64,000 nt of DNA. It comes from Meconema thalassinum (lineage: Eukaryota > Arthropoda > Insecta > Orthoptera > Tettigoniidae). Made by a program: the position numbers and the translations under genes. The DNA lies in assembly GCA_946902985.2 (NCBI GenBank), contig OX336388.2:1215486609-1215550608 (forward strand). The letters are read 5' to 3'. Position 1 is the first letter of the stretch. Each line of letters opens with the position of its first letter. The notes beneath the pieces were generated by a model. It worked only from the letters and a program-made list of their open reading frames with translations. It was not told the DNA's origin and ran no database searches. Below, piece by piece: positions 12,050 through 24,445 of this stretch.

Positions 12050-12232
12050 AGTTTAATCTTACGATCATGAGCTACGAGACCTATATTTTTATATGGAATC
12101 CCAACTACCGAATTTGATATCTCACCTCAAAAAATCCCACTTGCATTGACCAGGAATTCAACACAGTCCATCTTAATGACTGACAAACAACTTGACTGCT
12201 TATGCCATCACGCTCCCTTACAATTGGCTCAA
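12050..12232 (-). mobile_element. Diverged tRNA-derived SINE
   Basis: It contains tatggaatcccaactacc, cattgaccaggaattcaac and cttgactgcttatgccatca. The same order of blocks occurs at 33785-33945. On the minus strand the second block resembles a decayed B box (GTTGAATTCC). Confidence 0.55.
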
Positions 12233-12254
12233 TCTTTATTTGAAATGCCTTATA

Positions 12255-12325
12255 TTTTAGAGATATGGTACATCATAGTATAGAGATATGGTAGCCTACA
12301 TCATATTATAGAGATATGGTATATC
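12255..12325. repeat. Short tandem repeat
   Basis: Three copies of tagagatatggta occur, separated by about 20-30 bases that include catcata variants. Confidence 0.55.
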
Positions 12326-12517
12326 GGTAGGCCTAAGTGGTAAAAAGGTGAGATAAATAAGCACAATGAGAATTTACAGTTACACAATATCAATCAATCC
12401 CTTAACTGGAGCAAGTTATTGTCACATGTAAATAAATTTCACAAACACACACTCCTGAGTTGGCTAACTATAAATTGCATCTAGCTCCAACATTTCTACT
12501 AAAAGAATATATATATA

Positions 12518-13123
12518 TAGTGGAACTTGGATAGTTCGAACCTCAAGGGACGAGTAAGAAAATTCGAATTAAGAAAGTTATTTGAAAAGGGTAGAGAAAA
12601 TATATTGTATTACGTTTACATAATGATTTACGTTCAGCAAAGCAGATTAACAGACTACGGCACTGTATAATAACTGTATGGTGCATAACCTCAAAAGTTT
12701 CAAAAGATAAAATAAAACCAAAATGTACTATTCAGCTATTTAACGACAGTAGTAATCCTGCAATCTAGTTAAGTCTTAGAGGAATCTACTGTGTTTGAAA
12801 AAAGTTTGAGATTTTTCCTGTTTCCTACAATGAAGTCTCTCGGCCATCACAAAAGAACCTAACAAATTTAAGAAACTGGGAAAAGAATCACTTACGTCAA
12901 TTCTACAAAAAAAAAAAAAAAACGCCTAAGTTCTGTGATGTGGTTTGTTGCTTGGGCTGCACTCGGAACAGCTTTTTCGGGAACCATCTTGTTTTTCGGA
13001 GTTTTTTGAATTAACCACGATTTTTTTAGCAATGATTGTATATAAAATGCTAGGGACCAAGAGAAAAATTCGAATTAAAGAAGATTTTGAATTATAGAAG
13101 TTCAAATTAGCCACGTTCCACTG
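12518..13123. mobile_element. pogo/Tigger-like MITE
   Basis: The ends are AGTGGAACTTGGATAGTTCG on the left and, reverse-complemented, CAGTGGAACGTGGCTAATTT on the right. TA dinucleotides flank it at 12516-12517 and 13124-13125. Subterminal aattcgaatta motifs repeat at both ends. These are features of pogo/Tigger elements of the Tc1/mariner group. There is no transposase frame in its 606 bp. Confidence 0.75.
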
Positions 13124-13248
13124 TATTAAGAAGAGTATGTGACATAGATATCTACCTAACTATTCTTTACAGTTTAACCTGTTATTGAACTACAATTGGA
13201 TCAAAAGAAGGAAGCTTATAGGTTTACATGACCATTACTTTCTATATA

Positions 13249-13824
13249 CAGGGTGATTCTTATTAATGTTAAAAACTCTCTGTAGCGACGTAGATGGCAT
13301 TGAGACGAGTAATGTAATATAGGACACTTAGGGTCGCAAGGGTCCGGAAATACCTTAAAATTGAACCACAACTGTTAAACATATGACGTCATCAGGTGAC
13401 GGCTACAGTCGAGTGGTCTGGCCCGTGCTCTCTTACGACACCAAAGCATCCAAAGCAAATGTTGAATGTCATATCACTCTCGCTCCGAGTTTGCGTGTGC
13501 GTCTTGGGCGCGTGGGGTTCGAGGTTCAAATCTGGGGCCTATACATCAGCTTTCTTTGTTCTCTCTCTTCACCTTTCAAGTGGAAGCAGGACACGGAACC
13601 AGGGTGATATGATATTCAACGTTTGCTTTGGTGTGCGTAAGGGAGCACGGGCTTGACCGCTCGAGCTGAGCAATCACCTGATGACGTCATATGTTTAACA
13701 GTTGTGGTTCACTTTTAAGGTATTTCCGGACACTTGCGACCCTAAGTGTCCTATATCAAATTACTCGTCTCAATGCCATCTACATCGCTACAGAGAGTTT
13801 TAAACATTAATAAGAATCACCCTG
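13249..13824. mobile_element. Long-TIR MITE with a tRNA-like core
   Basis: This 576-bp element starts CAGGGTGATTCTTATTAATG and ends in its reverse complement. The arms match over roughly 200 bp and include tatgacgtcatcaggtgacg. TATA flanks both ends (13245-13248, 13825-13828), consistent with a TA-type target. The short centre contains ggggttcgaggttcaaatct, which has a pol III B-box-like GGTTCAAATC. A cruciform could form. No transposase is present. Confidence 0.85.
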
Positions 13825-13828
13825 TATA

Positions 13829-15693
13829 TAATTTATATATATATTATTTACCAGTATTATTTATTTAGCTAAGAGGGCCACCTCAAATATCTACGGAACC
13901 GTTGAAGATATCGACATTCTGTTTTCAAATTCTTCAATCGTATTTAAGGACTCATGAAACACGGTCCATTTTGTCCCCAATATATACGTATTTACCGAGA
14001 AACCGGTAGCAACTTGTTTTTTTAAAGAGGACTATACTAATTTTATCCAATAGATCAACTAAGAATCGAGTGGTGAGTTCAGTGATGTGCTTATTTTGCA
14101 AATCCGACAAGTACTTTTTGAAATATTAAAGGTTTTTATATGTGTCGCCATTAGACAGAAAGTGATGCGCCAGCTGCTGGATGCCAAGTGCATGATTCTC
14201 TTGCGTGGCTCACTCCTTGTTGACAAACACACATACCAAATTTATTCCAGTTATTGCGTACTGTGATATGTGCATTTTCAAAATCCAGTCTCTTATTTGC
14301 ATGTGCCTTTCTCCCTCTCCATCTCGTCCTGAATCCTAGGGGAAATATCTGAAACCACCTCTGCTTAGGATACATAATATGAACCGAATTTTTAAGTACT
14401 GGCGGACTTGCGACAGTGACTTAATGTACATATTAAAATCAGAAATGTAACAAAACTCGCCCATTTAGGTTATTGCAAACATCTCGTCTAATGTTAATTC
14501 TTTCAAGTCTGGTTACCATCAAACATAATGGTGGGCCACCAAAGATATCTTTGTGGGCTGCCTCTTGAGAAGGTCTTATATATATGGTAGATTCAAAATG
14601 TTCCCAAGACAAGGTTGCCATATTTTATGAAGTGAAAATGAGGACTTGTTATGTTTTTTTAGTACTTTCTTCATTTGAACATGGGTGATATGTTGATTCA
14701 CAAAGCCTCCTTAGTTGCATGAACCCCATCACATAATCTAGGCTAGCAACTTGGAACTTGTTTGTCGTATGTTTCATAGTTTCCATGTGAACTTATAAAT
14801 CTAACAACCCTTCGTTTGCAAACAGTACCGTACATTAAAGTTCAAATTCATCACATTTGTTTTCAATACAACATATTTGTAAGTTGTAACTTACATTCTC
14901 TTCTCTAATGTAACTATTAAAACTCAATGAGAAAGCATGCTATATCAAACTGGAAGTTGAAGTCTGAGATAAGATGCTTTATGCAGATTTCTGATATTGA
15001 ACTATCAGTCACTGTCAAAATTCTTTAATATTAAGATAAGAGATGATTGTGTTTGCATTAGAAACAATGTGATATTTGACAAGCATGGTGTGCATTTCTA
15101 TGCTTATGTTTAACATTCTTTTGTTAAGGAAACATAGAAAATCCAGGATAACTTGACTCTGAAAGAAAATCTACCTAGACACCGTTTTTAGTATTTAAAA
15201 AGAGGAAATGTCTGGGGAACAGAGGACATACCTGGAAGTTGATTTATATCACATTAGGTGTGAATATTTGTTGTTGGTGGGTTCAAACTGTCAGATAACA
15301 TAGATAAAGGTCTTTGAGAAAAAAGGTTGAGGATCAAAATGAGACACAAAAAATTAAAGGGATAGGCTAACAATGATTGAATGGTAATTTTCGGTCGATT
15401 AACATGTATATATGCCCAGTTAAATATATACTAGCATTCTATTAATGTTGACCAACTTAATGTTATCATTCGATTGTTGATAGACTGGCTTTACAGATAA
15501 CAATCCTCAGTTTTAGTTGAAAACATGGCATTCTTCAAAAATAGTTACAGTTGGAAACATGACATACTTCATAAATAGTTCCACATGGTTGTGAATTTGA
15601 AAATACACTTAGGTTAAAATAACAAACGTCTTCCAGTCAACTAAGTAATGGTGGAAGAAAATAGTTGACAAGAAATTTAACGTATGGTACTAT
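13829..15693. other. Gene-free stretch
   Basis: AT-rich sequence with no open frame that looks real. 14151-14621 has short minus-strand frames without recognisable domains. I see no repeat boundary here. Confidence 0.4.
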
Positions 15694-16159
15694 AGAGCAT
15701 CCAGCGTTTAGAAAAGACTGTGGAGCCTTATGGTGACAGTGTTGCTAACTCGAGGCATAGGTAGCGCTGACGTCACACATTATGTTCACCCGCTTTGAGT
15801 ACTGTCCTTTCATAAGTTAGCGAGACAACTCAACCCCAGCATCTACCTGAAGTAGAACACGCACAGGAAGGAGCAGTTTTGCAGGTGTTAACGGATTTGA
15901 CCATTATTAAGGATACCGTATGCGAAGAGAACCAATAACGACATTCATTTCGTTGTGATGTGACGCATTACTGATTGACAGATGTCGAGAGCACAACCCT
16001 TCCTTCTCGGATGTACTGTATGCTGACGATGTTAACAACTTTTACGTCAACAATACGGTTGATCATAACTTTTTTTTTTTAAATTATTATTAGTTAGGCT
16101 ATAATTTAGTTTCTTTCAATTTTATTCTTGTTGTTTTGTTTAGATTAATATTTGTAATA

Positions 16160-16265
16160 TTGTAGTGAGTTAGCCATGCGGTTAGGGGTGTGCAGCTGTG
16201 AGCTTGCATTCGGGAGATAGTGGGTTCGAACCCAACTGTCGGCAGCCCTGATTCGATCGAACAGA
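16160..16265 (+). mobile_element. tRNA-derived SINE head
   Basis: The tRNA-like head (gccatgcggttaggggtg) is followed by a perfect B box, GGTTCGAACCC, at 16223-16233 and then ggcagccctg. This is only the head region: the body normally found downstream is missing. A functional tRNA is unlikely, since no cloverleaf with a matching acceptor stem is apparent. Confidence 0.7.
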
Positions 16266-16458
16266 AAATAAAACAGACACACAACAATAACACCAATGAG
16301 GGATAGTGCTTCAGAACTTATGTTGCCGGCGGAACTGAGCACGTGCTCTACTCAGGGCGAGCATGGAGCACTGGACGAGGCTCTTCCTTCCAGCGTGCTA
16401 ACCTCGAAAATGTTTAAATTACTAAGACGTAATATAAACGATACTTGTATGCAATAAC

Positions 16459-17470
16459 TAGGGACCTGAAAATTTAGAATCTATTTTCCTTTAAATTAGC
16501 ATTTATTTTTTCCCTATGTAGCATCTATTTTTGGAGAATTAGCATCTATTTTTTTTTTCTAGATTCTTACCGTCTATATGACTTTACTGGCGACACATTT
16601 GTTTTGACTTACATTTTAGGCCTACAGAAAATTGAAGGTATTGTAAATAAGTCTGACTTGCACTCTATCAAGTTACATCTACGGTCTGCAATGACTGTGG
16701 TAGTGCAATAAAACACTCACTGTCTACATTGTTTCGTACATTAAACTAAGTACGGCACGTTGCGATAGCTGATTGGGGCCTAGATGCTACAAGCAGGCTG
16801 AATGCTAGCACTGTGTGGCTGTGAGGGGAGTTACTAGGACGGACAGAGTAGTCTACTGTTGCAGAGTCGGAACAATTAAAGCCATGATTAGCATACTGCT
16901 GTGCTCTTTTATGAGCAGTTACAGCAGTACGTCCCAATTCTAGGGAAAAAAAACTTTGAACCTTGAAGTGCTTGAAGGTTACCAAAAAAAAGTTTACTAT
17001 TCAAGCGATAAGCCGCAAAATTTTCCGTTTAGCGTAGTCCACGTGTCGACAAACCACTAGTCTCCACGATGCGCCAAGTACACAAACGAGTTTCGTTCGT
17101 CAGCTCTCTGAATAAGTTATAGATAGTCGAAAGTTCATATCGATACAGAAATCGATTGTTATATCGACCAATATGCGTAGCACACTGCGAGTCCGAGATG
17201 AGGTATCGCTAGCGAGTGATTAGGCCACCTACTGAACATTTTTTTTGTTTAATAAACAAATTCGCAAATAAATTAGCAGATTTAAAGTAATTTCGCTATA
17301 AAATCGCACTTATTCGGTATTTTCACATTTGGGTCACAATTCGCATTTTGTCGCACTTTGATTTACGTATAAAAATGGTTTCTTTCCACATTAAAATTAA
17401 CTTAGGCTTGGATTCTGTACGAAATTTAAAAATTCGCATTTATCGCAAATGCGATTTTTTCAGGTCCCTA
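16459..17470. mobile_element. Non-autonomous hAT element
   Basis: The element starts TAGGGACCTGAAAA and ends TTTTTTCAGGTCCCTA. A perfect 8-bp target duplication, GCAATAAC, lies at 16451-16458 and 17471-17478. The interior (1012 bp) has A/T-rich subterminal repeats of tagcatctatttt on the left and tcgca motifs on the right, and no transposase frame. Confidence 0.88.
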
Positions 17471-17645
17471 GCAATAACAAAGGTAATCAATTGGCAGATT
17501 ATTGTTGGAAGCTATTATGACGAAAAATATATGTGTTCAGAGTTCCTTCATGATAAAAGGTGAGGTAACAAAACCAGTGTAGGGGGGGTTTCCGTTAAAA
17601 GGAAAGCCCATAAGACCCACAGTCTTTTCTAAACGCTGGATGCTC

Positions 17646-20149
17646 GATAGATATTAAGACCAATACTGCCCAATGCTTGGAGGTTCACTTTACCTCTTTA
17701 AAGGCAGAAAGGGCACAACATATCAAGAACTGGACTAAGCTAGGAAACTTCAAATTGTTGCTTTTTCTTTAAACCAGGGTAGCAAGTGAACAGTGATATA
17801 TTACTTTCCTAAACAGGTCATTCTCCTTGAATTACATAAAGTAACATGACACTGTTCCTAATGTGTGAGCAGGTACCGTAGCCCAAATGAGTATCGACCT
17901 TAAATATCAGATGACATTCATGGAAATTTTTATGAATAAAAACATACAGTTGTACTTTGTACATTATCTAAGAAAGAGAAATGTTTTAAGAAAGATTGCT
18001 ATTTCTTCATCTCTCCTACTAGGGTAGGTCAGATGACACAATTGTGAGGGAGAGGTGATTAATGTGAAAACACTCGCTGACATTCTACTTTCTCAACTTT
18101 AAGCTGTTTTCTTCTTCTTCTTCTGTTTTGACTATATCTTATCAACGCTGTATAGTCTCCCTCGGTAACGTTATCATCAACCTGTAGGTGGTGGATGACA
18201 CTGATGACAGTGAGTTACATGACCACTGGGCTCAGCACTCAGTTCCATATAACCCAACTGAACGAATCATTGTTTGGTGGATCTTCAACTTAATTTGAAT
18301 CAACATTTTCTAATCATAATAAACTCCTAATACTTCTTTCCATTTACCCAGGTAGCTCTAACTCTTGTCTGCATGTCAGTTTGTAGGTTTGATCCCAAGT
18401 ACTGAAACCGAGTATTCCCTAGTACTTGACAGTTTGTATGAGCAGTTCAAATGTTGACTTGAAAATTCTCTATATGTTATCTTAATATGCAAGGAACTTC
18501 AGGTGAGGTTTCTGGAAAGCATGCAGCAATACTGTAATATCCATGTGTGAGCATCACCACCAACATACCATTCAATCAAAATTTTTATTAGTTACCATAG
18601 TTTTTCTCCTTTCTTATTTAATCAAGCAGAGAAATTATAATAATGATAACACCTATTTGTAGTAAACTCAGTGAATCATGAAGCATTTGAAATGGGGACT
18701 GGAAGTTATTTCTATTATCAGTGAAGTCTACAGAGAAATAAAGAAACGGAATGAATGCTATTGCAATGCAATTTTTCCAATACACAGGTAATCAATCACA
18801 TTTTTATATATGGTGCAGGTTAATTTACGTGGTGAAGGGTTTCACAGTGTAACATGAACTATAGTGTCAAAACCAATTCCCCTGCATAAAGTTGAATACT
18901 TTTAGTAACTAGTCAAGAAATGAAACTGAGTGCGTAGTGAAAAAAACCGACTGAATTTGGTATGTAAAGATGAGACTTGTTGTATTCAGCAATTGGATGC
19001 AATAGAATGCATGGTGTACCCTTGAGAATATGTAAGTAAATATAAAACTTCTTAAGGAGTGATTGTACAAAGAATTAGGCATATAGGGAGAAAATACATT
19101 AAATTATTGGATTTAAAAGAAATGTCTTTTCAATTTGCCTTCACTTCATCCCCACAACCAAAAACCACCTACATTGTTGAGATGAACCAATCATTAGGCT
19201 ACAACCATTTCTTGTCTAATGATTGTTTCTATGCTAACCTATGCAATGTTTTTATATAAATTTAAATAACCTGTAAGATTTTTTTTCCCATCGTATCTTA
19301 CGTGTATTCCTACTTTACCCCTTGTTTTTATATTGCTTTTATTTTTCCAGTCTTCCTATCTGATTTTGTCCAGTATTTATTTCTATCCACAATCCATTTC
19401 AAGACAGAAGATTCCACTGCAGATATGCGCTGTGCTGAGCGATGGAAGAACTGGTTGCAGCCCACCCTCCTGGTGAGAACATGGGGTTTAAACGGTCTCA
19501 TCGGAGGCTGTAGCATTGAAGAACTACTGACTGGATGATTGATGATATGATTCCCACCTTTGAAGACAGAGGTGTGTCAGGCTGTAGAGATTGTCTCATC
19601 CTCTATATGCGTTTCCTTCCCTTTCCTTCGTGTTTCTCTCTCTAACCCACCTGTCTGCTATTGTCTTTGTTCTTTCTTCATGTTTTTGTCCTTCTTTTCC
19701 AGTCCAATGATTGTGTGTCTAACTGTGAGAGAAAAGCTCATTGTTCTATACAAGTAGGAAAGCTAACAAGTAACAGTGTAATAAAAAATTGAAGTGTGTG
19801 CTGAATAAGGGTCTATGTTACATTTGTACCTATGTTGAGTATTTTGCGGAGTAATAATTATAATATCGTATGGCCTCGGATGCCGGGTTCAAGCATTGCT
19901 ATTTGACACCCAGAGGGTAGCTTGCATGTCGAATTTCTTGGTCCCTTGAAGCACTATGAAAGTCAAGGAGGTTATATGTTAGATATCTAAGTTCCTTGAA
20001 CACTATAGCGCTTTCTAGTAGAGAAATGAGGAACTTTGTGTTGGCGGAAACTCCCGAGATTAATTTTGCATTATGAACTCGGCCTACTGAATTCAAATGG
20101 GTTCTTTGACATGCCAACATCGTATGAAATGCGTATCGTATTTTTGCCG
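17646..20149. other. Gene-free stretch
   Basis: No supported gene. A fragment gaataagggtctatg occurs near 19805 and again near 22135 and 23497, suggesting ends of a dispersed MITE. Short open frames at 19059-19259 and 19302-19538 show no recognisable domain. Confidence 0.4.
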
Positions 20150-20245
20150 CCTTTCAAAAATCACTTACCACGGCCAGGAGCGAACCTGCAATCTTGGGGT
20201 TAGTAGACCGACACGATGACCACTCACCCACCGTGCGGAGTAAAG
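20150..20245 (-). mobile_element. tRNA-derived SINE head
   Basis: Reading the minus strand gives an A-box-like TGGGTGAGTGG followed by the B box GGTTCGCTCC at tRNA-like spacing. Any body toward lower coordinates is diverged. Confidence 0.6.
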
Positions 20246-20298
20246 GTCTATGGACTCTCCTACACGATTTCTACAAGTTTGTTTACTGATATGCTGGC

Positions 20299-22072
20299 CA
20301 GGGCCACCAAGAGGATTTAAGGGTCCCTATGCATATTTTTTTTCTCGGGCTTGGGGCAGATGACCTCGCTGTTCCTTTCCTTAATACTCCAATAACTAAC
20401 TAAAATTTTTCAGGTCCCCCTTGAAATACTTTTAATTATTACTATCCACTACTAGCTATTCCGGAAAGACAATGCCACTTCGAGAAAATCATCTAATGCA
20501 CAGTCAAAATTTAAAACAAAAATATACAAATCTTATTTCATAGAAAACATTTTAGCATTTATTTTATGAAATATATCTTGCAAAGTGTGCGAAGCGATTT
20601 TAGATTTTTGAGTAATATTAACCCTCTGGAACCCGCGTGGCGGCAAATTGGCCGCATCATAAAAGTTCCCTTTTCTTCTCCTCAAACTGCATTATTAGGT
20701 AACTACACGGTTATATAAGGCTATAATAGTATTGAAGAACACGCTCATATAATACAAACATTATATATTGAACACAACAAATATTACATCGCATTGCGAT
20801 CTGAACTTAGAAAAACATACACTCAGTCTTGGGAACATTTTGAATATACTCCAAAATATATCTTGTTCCTTATAAGAAAATAAAAAATGGCATGACATAA
20901 ACCTTACAAAGTCTTAATAAAAATAAAAAATAAAAAAAAATAAAAATAAAAAAAATACAAGACTAAATAAGAATAGAGGAACTTAGAAAATAATACTGCG
21001 GTAACCAGAGAAGACATACTCCGGCAATCGTAATCAACATCACTTCCTTCACTCTCAATGTATCCTTCCTCCTCAGCTTCATCCTCAGATAATTCTCGTC
21101 AACATTGAAGAATATCGTCATCGGTACGAAATCTGCGGTCCCTAAAACAGAAGTGACAATCCGTTACAATTGGGAATAGAGCTGTTATTTTGGTGATAGC
21201 CTGCCCTCTCTTCCCCACACCACCATTTCAGGTATCCTACAATAAGAAATGCGAAATAACTGAGGAACACCAAGAAAAATATAATTAGATGGTACTTACG
21301 TGACCGCCTGCACACGTCAATTTCCGAAAGTTTAGTATCCGTGTTGCGGCGAGCTGGCCGCTGGTCTGCGCACTGTAATTTTTCGCACTGAACTGACGCC
21401 ACAACGGTGAAGGTCGAAGGCCGATTGTGGTACCCCCATGCGCCAAACATAGTAGCGTGAGCATACCTGGCAGCTCTTCCCGCCACGATTCGATCGGAAT
21501 CCTTTTTTTTCAGGAAAAACTGTATTTGCGGCCTTTTTGCCGCACATGCGGGTTCCAGAGGGTTAATACAGTTAACATGCATAGGAAAATATATTTGCAA
21601 TTCTGTAAGTCTTCACTTTAATTACCAGTACATAATGTAAAATAAGTAGCATTTTAAAACTCCGCATTAATTTGAAAGCAGATTCAAAACTAAATTGTAG
21701 TACTTTATTCCTAAACAGTCATAACTCATAACTCAAGTCATATATAGAATTTAATACTCTTCTGGGGTAGAATAAGGTACATTACAGGATGTTTTTTTAT
21801 TAATTTTCAGAATCGAGGAACTTCTTTTACCAATTGAATAGTTTCTGTTAAAACTTTCACACTGTCATAGAGCCTCTCAAGTGTTTTTGTGCCTCATTTC
21901 TCTTGACAGTTAAAAGATCGACATCCTTACTCTGGAAAGCCTCGGACAGGTTGTAAGTTTTAGCCAACATTTTACATAATACAAAAGTAGCTACAATAAA
22001 CTGAAACTAACGTGGACCACTAACGGGCCCCTAATTTCCCCCCACCCTTGCTCCCCCTTCATGGCGGCCCTG
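20299..22072. mobile_element. Non-autonomous hAT element hosting a piggyBac-like insertion
   Basis: The ends are CAGGGCCACCAAGAGG on the left and, reverse-complemented, CAGGGCCGCCATGAAGG on the right. The flanking octamers are ATGCTGGC (20291-20298) and ATGCCGGC (22073-22080), an 8-bp target duplication with one difference. The inner region is split by the TTAA-flanked element at 20622-21562. Nothing resembling a hAT transposase remains. Confidence 0.82.
20622..21562 (-). mobile_element. piggyBac-like element, internally deleted
   Basis: TTAA flanks the element at 20618-20621 and 21563-21566. The terminal repeats are CCCTCTGGAACCCGC on both sides, followed by rtg(t)gcggcaa. TTAA targets with CCC-starting ends are the piggyBac hallmark. 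On the minus strand near 21140-21040 a short frame rich in D/E (FRTDDDIL, ELSEDEAEEEGY) resembles the acidic N-terminus of piggyBac transposases, but the catalytic part is gone. An A-rich tract lies at 20919-20958. It sits inside the hAT element and is therefore younger. Confidence 0.8.
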
Positions 22073-22312
22073 ATGCCGGCAGATGGCTGTGCAATGCAAC
22101 TTGTATGCTCAGGCAAAATCATATTTTCTTCTTGGAATAAGGGTCTATGTGTCTTTGTCTTTGAGCCAGTACCTGATGTGAGCTGGTGCGCGGTTCAGTG
22201 TCTGTCTGTAAGATAAAGAGCATTGCATTGCAAGTTTTTGATTATTCTGGCAGTGCGGAGGGCTATGTTTTAGAAGTGAGTGGCATTAACAGTAGCAGTG
22301 CTTTGAACAGTA

Positions 22313-23087
22313 CTTACTTACTTCCTCGGCGCTACGGCCCAGGATGGGCTTTGACCTCCCTCACGATTCTCGTCCACTCTTCTCGATCCTGTTGTCATTT
22401 CCCATCTTCTTCCAAAACACATAAACTTAAATCTTCCTCCAGGTCCTGCACCCACCTCTTTCTTGTCCTCCCACATCTTCTCCTCCCTTCCATGGCCCTA
22501 GTTCGTAACTTCTCTGGTAACCTGTCATCACTCATTCATTCCACATGACCTAACCAAGCTAACTGCCGGGACTTCACAAACCGCACTATTTCTTCGCCTC
22601 TGAGAATCTCTTCTATTTCTCTATTTGATCTTATTCTCCAACCTTCTCCCTCTCTCACAGGGCCATAAATACTCCTCATTACTTTCCATTCAAAGATTCT
22701 TCGAGTATTCTCATCAGCATCTGACAGAGTCCATGCTTCTGATCCATATGACACAACCGGTCAAATGAGACTCTTGTAAAGTTTGAATTTCATTTGCCTG
22801 GATAAAAGCGCTGATTTTAAGAGATTAATATTAGCATAGTATGCTCGGTTTCCTGCCATTATCCTCTTATGAATCTCTTGTGTCACTGAATTTCCACAAT
22901 TTAATTCAGTACCAAGATAGTTCAAACTCATAACACTCTCAAATTCATAACGTTCAAAGTTTATGCTTTGGAATCATCTTCTAACCTCCATGACTGACAT
23001 CTTCATATATTTTGTCTTACTTTCATTGATTCGCAGACCCATTTGTTGACTCTTCTCTTCCAAGGTCTTGAACATTTCCTTAAATTA
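22313..23087 (-). pseudogene. LINE reverse-transcriptase C-terminal fragment
   Basis: The minus-strand translation in broken frames includes QQMGLRINESKTKYMKM, SLNYLGTELNCG, VSYGSEAWTLSD and RSIYGPVREGEGWRIRSN. These are typical blocks C-terminal to the RT of insect LINEs. The catalytic motif is absent (5' truncation). The 3' end has aagtaagtaagt, a short tail repeat. A diverged ~20-bp direct repeat flanks it (agtagcagtgctttgaacag near 22292, agtaatagcagtgttttaaa near 23090). Confidence 0.78.
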
Positions 23088-23496
23088 GTAATAGCAGTGT
23101 TTTAAACAGTGGGAACATGCTAATTGAGCCTAATGATTTGCACTGCATTAACAAAGTGATACGAAAGAAGTTGAATATGACCGAATGGGAGGATGTTAAG
23201 TGGAAACGGTTATGAAATGCTGATAGGCAATATATTAACAGAAAAGGTAAAGTTGTACTGGCCAGAAATAAACCAAATGGAAATATCAATTGTGGATGTA
23301 AGAACTTAGGCTGTAAAATGGTCACAATAGAGCAGAAACTGTCCCTATTTTTGGGTTATTATAAACTCGGCATATATGACGAACAGATTCTTTTCTTTCT
23401 GATGGTGTCAAATTAAAGAAGTAACTTGATGCAAAAGAAGATAAACCGACGCAACTTCATGAAAACATGCATGTTTTAGAGAATTCTCTCGTACGG

Positions 23497-23606
23497 AATA
23501 AGGGTCTACGTGCACACTCGCATACCATCAGGCATACTGAAACTCTCCAACCTTTGCAAGCTCATAACTCAAAACATTCAGGGTGTAACATAAACCCTTA
23601 TTCGGC
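23497..23606. mobile_element. Very short MITE
   Basis: GAATAAGGGTCTACGTG at the left faces its near reverse complement (acataaacccttattc) at the right, about 110 bp in all. The same end sequence occurs near 19805 and 22135. Confidence 0.45.
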
Positions 23607-23939
23607 TACACGCTTCAATTCAGAAGTGGCTGTTTGAAACCAGCATCTTGTACTTGAGAACACCTTGTAGATATCACAAAAGTATATAAAGTGGTCAAAA
23701 ATGTTTGGGTGATCCTGAGCCTCTTCTCTACTCACAAAGAATCCCTGAACTAGTTCATAAAGTTGACACATGGTTGAAACACGCTTAAACACTGGCACTT
23801 AAAGAGTTCCAAATGTGGAAAAAAATAATTAAATTTAAAATTTAAAACCTACATGACCTAACATGAAATAGAACGAGGAAAGAGGTGATGTTATTGGATT
23901 TTTTATTGGCCTATTGTTTATTTCACAAACAACCTTCAA

Positions 23940-24445
23940 ATTCTAGTGCACATAATATTTTGTTGACAGTAGATTTAACAGCACCCACGTTGAGGATTAT
24001 TAAGGAATTAAATTCCTCATAAGACAGAAAGTGAACTTCAATAACCTTCTTAAGGTGGCATTTAACAAGCTTGATAAATATTCCTAACTACCACCATGAT
24101 GTGGAGAATTAGGAAGAATAAAATGCCAATGAAACTCTTTAAGATAGAAAAAATGAGAAATTTGCTCAAGAGCTGAAGAAGACATGAGAACACTTTTCCA
24201 ATGATCCGATGCCCCCATGAAATGTAGTGGCATTATCTGAAAAAATCTTCTGATGGAAAGTCTTACCTGGCCGCAAAACGAGAGATGGCAGCCAAGAAAT
24301 GAGAAGTCGAGGCATTTGTGATAAGCTCAATATGAAACCATATCGGTGACCATGGAAACGAAGAGACAAATATAAACTTTCCCCAAAACCATTTTCTTTA
24401 TACCAGGTGAACTTTCTTAATATGATAAAGGACCTGCGTAATCAA
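23940..24445 (-). pseudogene. BEL/Pao integrase core, continuation
   Basis: Read on the minus strand from 24445: VDYAGPLSY, a region with VLGKVYICLFVSMVTDM, RPGKTFHQKIFSDNATTF, ILPNSPHHGG and a block near HLRRVIEVHF. IFSDNATTF carries the second catalytic aspartate of the retroviral-type DDE integrase, and SPHHGG corresponds to the APHFGG block before the glutamate helix. Stops and frameshifts interrupt it. Confidence 0.75.

Larger units (their letters stand above)
15694..17645. mobile_element. TIR element interrupted by a SINE and a hAT element
   Basis: The left end reads GAGCATCCAGCGTTTAGAAA and the right end is its reverse complement (17626-17645). The inverted match extends about 30 bp through agactgtgg. 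No transposase is visible. The interior holds a SINE (16160-16265) and a complete hAT element (16459-17470), so both inserted later. I could not define a clean target duplication, so the superfamily is open. Confidence 0.7.

Noticed and set aside
13383..13656. Overlapping open frames of 74 and 86 codons
   Set aside because: They lie inside the long-TIR MITE and follow its arms; noncoding.
14151..14621. Two short minus-strand open frames
   Set aside because: No homology, no start context and no neighbouring exon signals.
16160..16265. Functional tRNA gene
   Set aside because: The B box is perfect, but the head continues into a SINE-type body sequence and no acceptor-stem pairing is seen.
19302..19538. 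78-codon open frame with an upstream ttttccag that looks like a splice acceptor
   Set aside because: The peptide has no recognisable domain and no matching donor/phase partner could be found.
21142..21600. 152-codon minus-strand open frame
   Set aside because: It lies across the right terminal repeat of the piggyBac-like element and has no domain. The real transposase trace is in another frame near 21040-21140.
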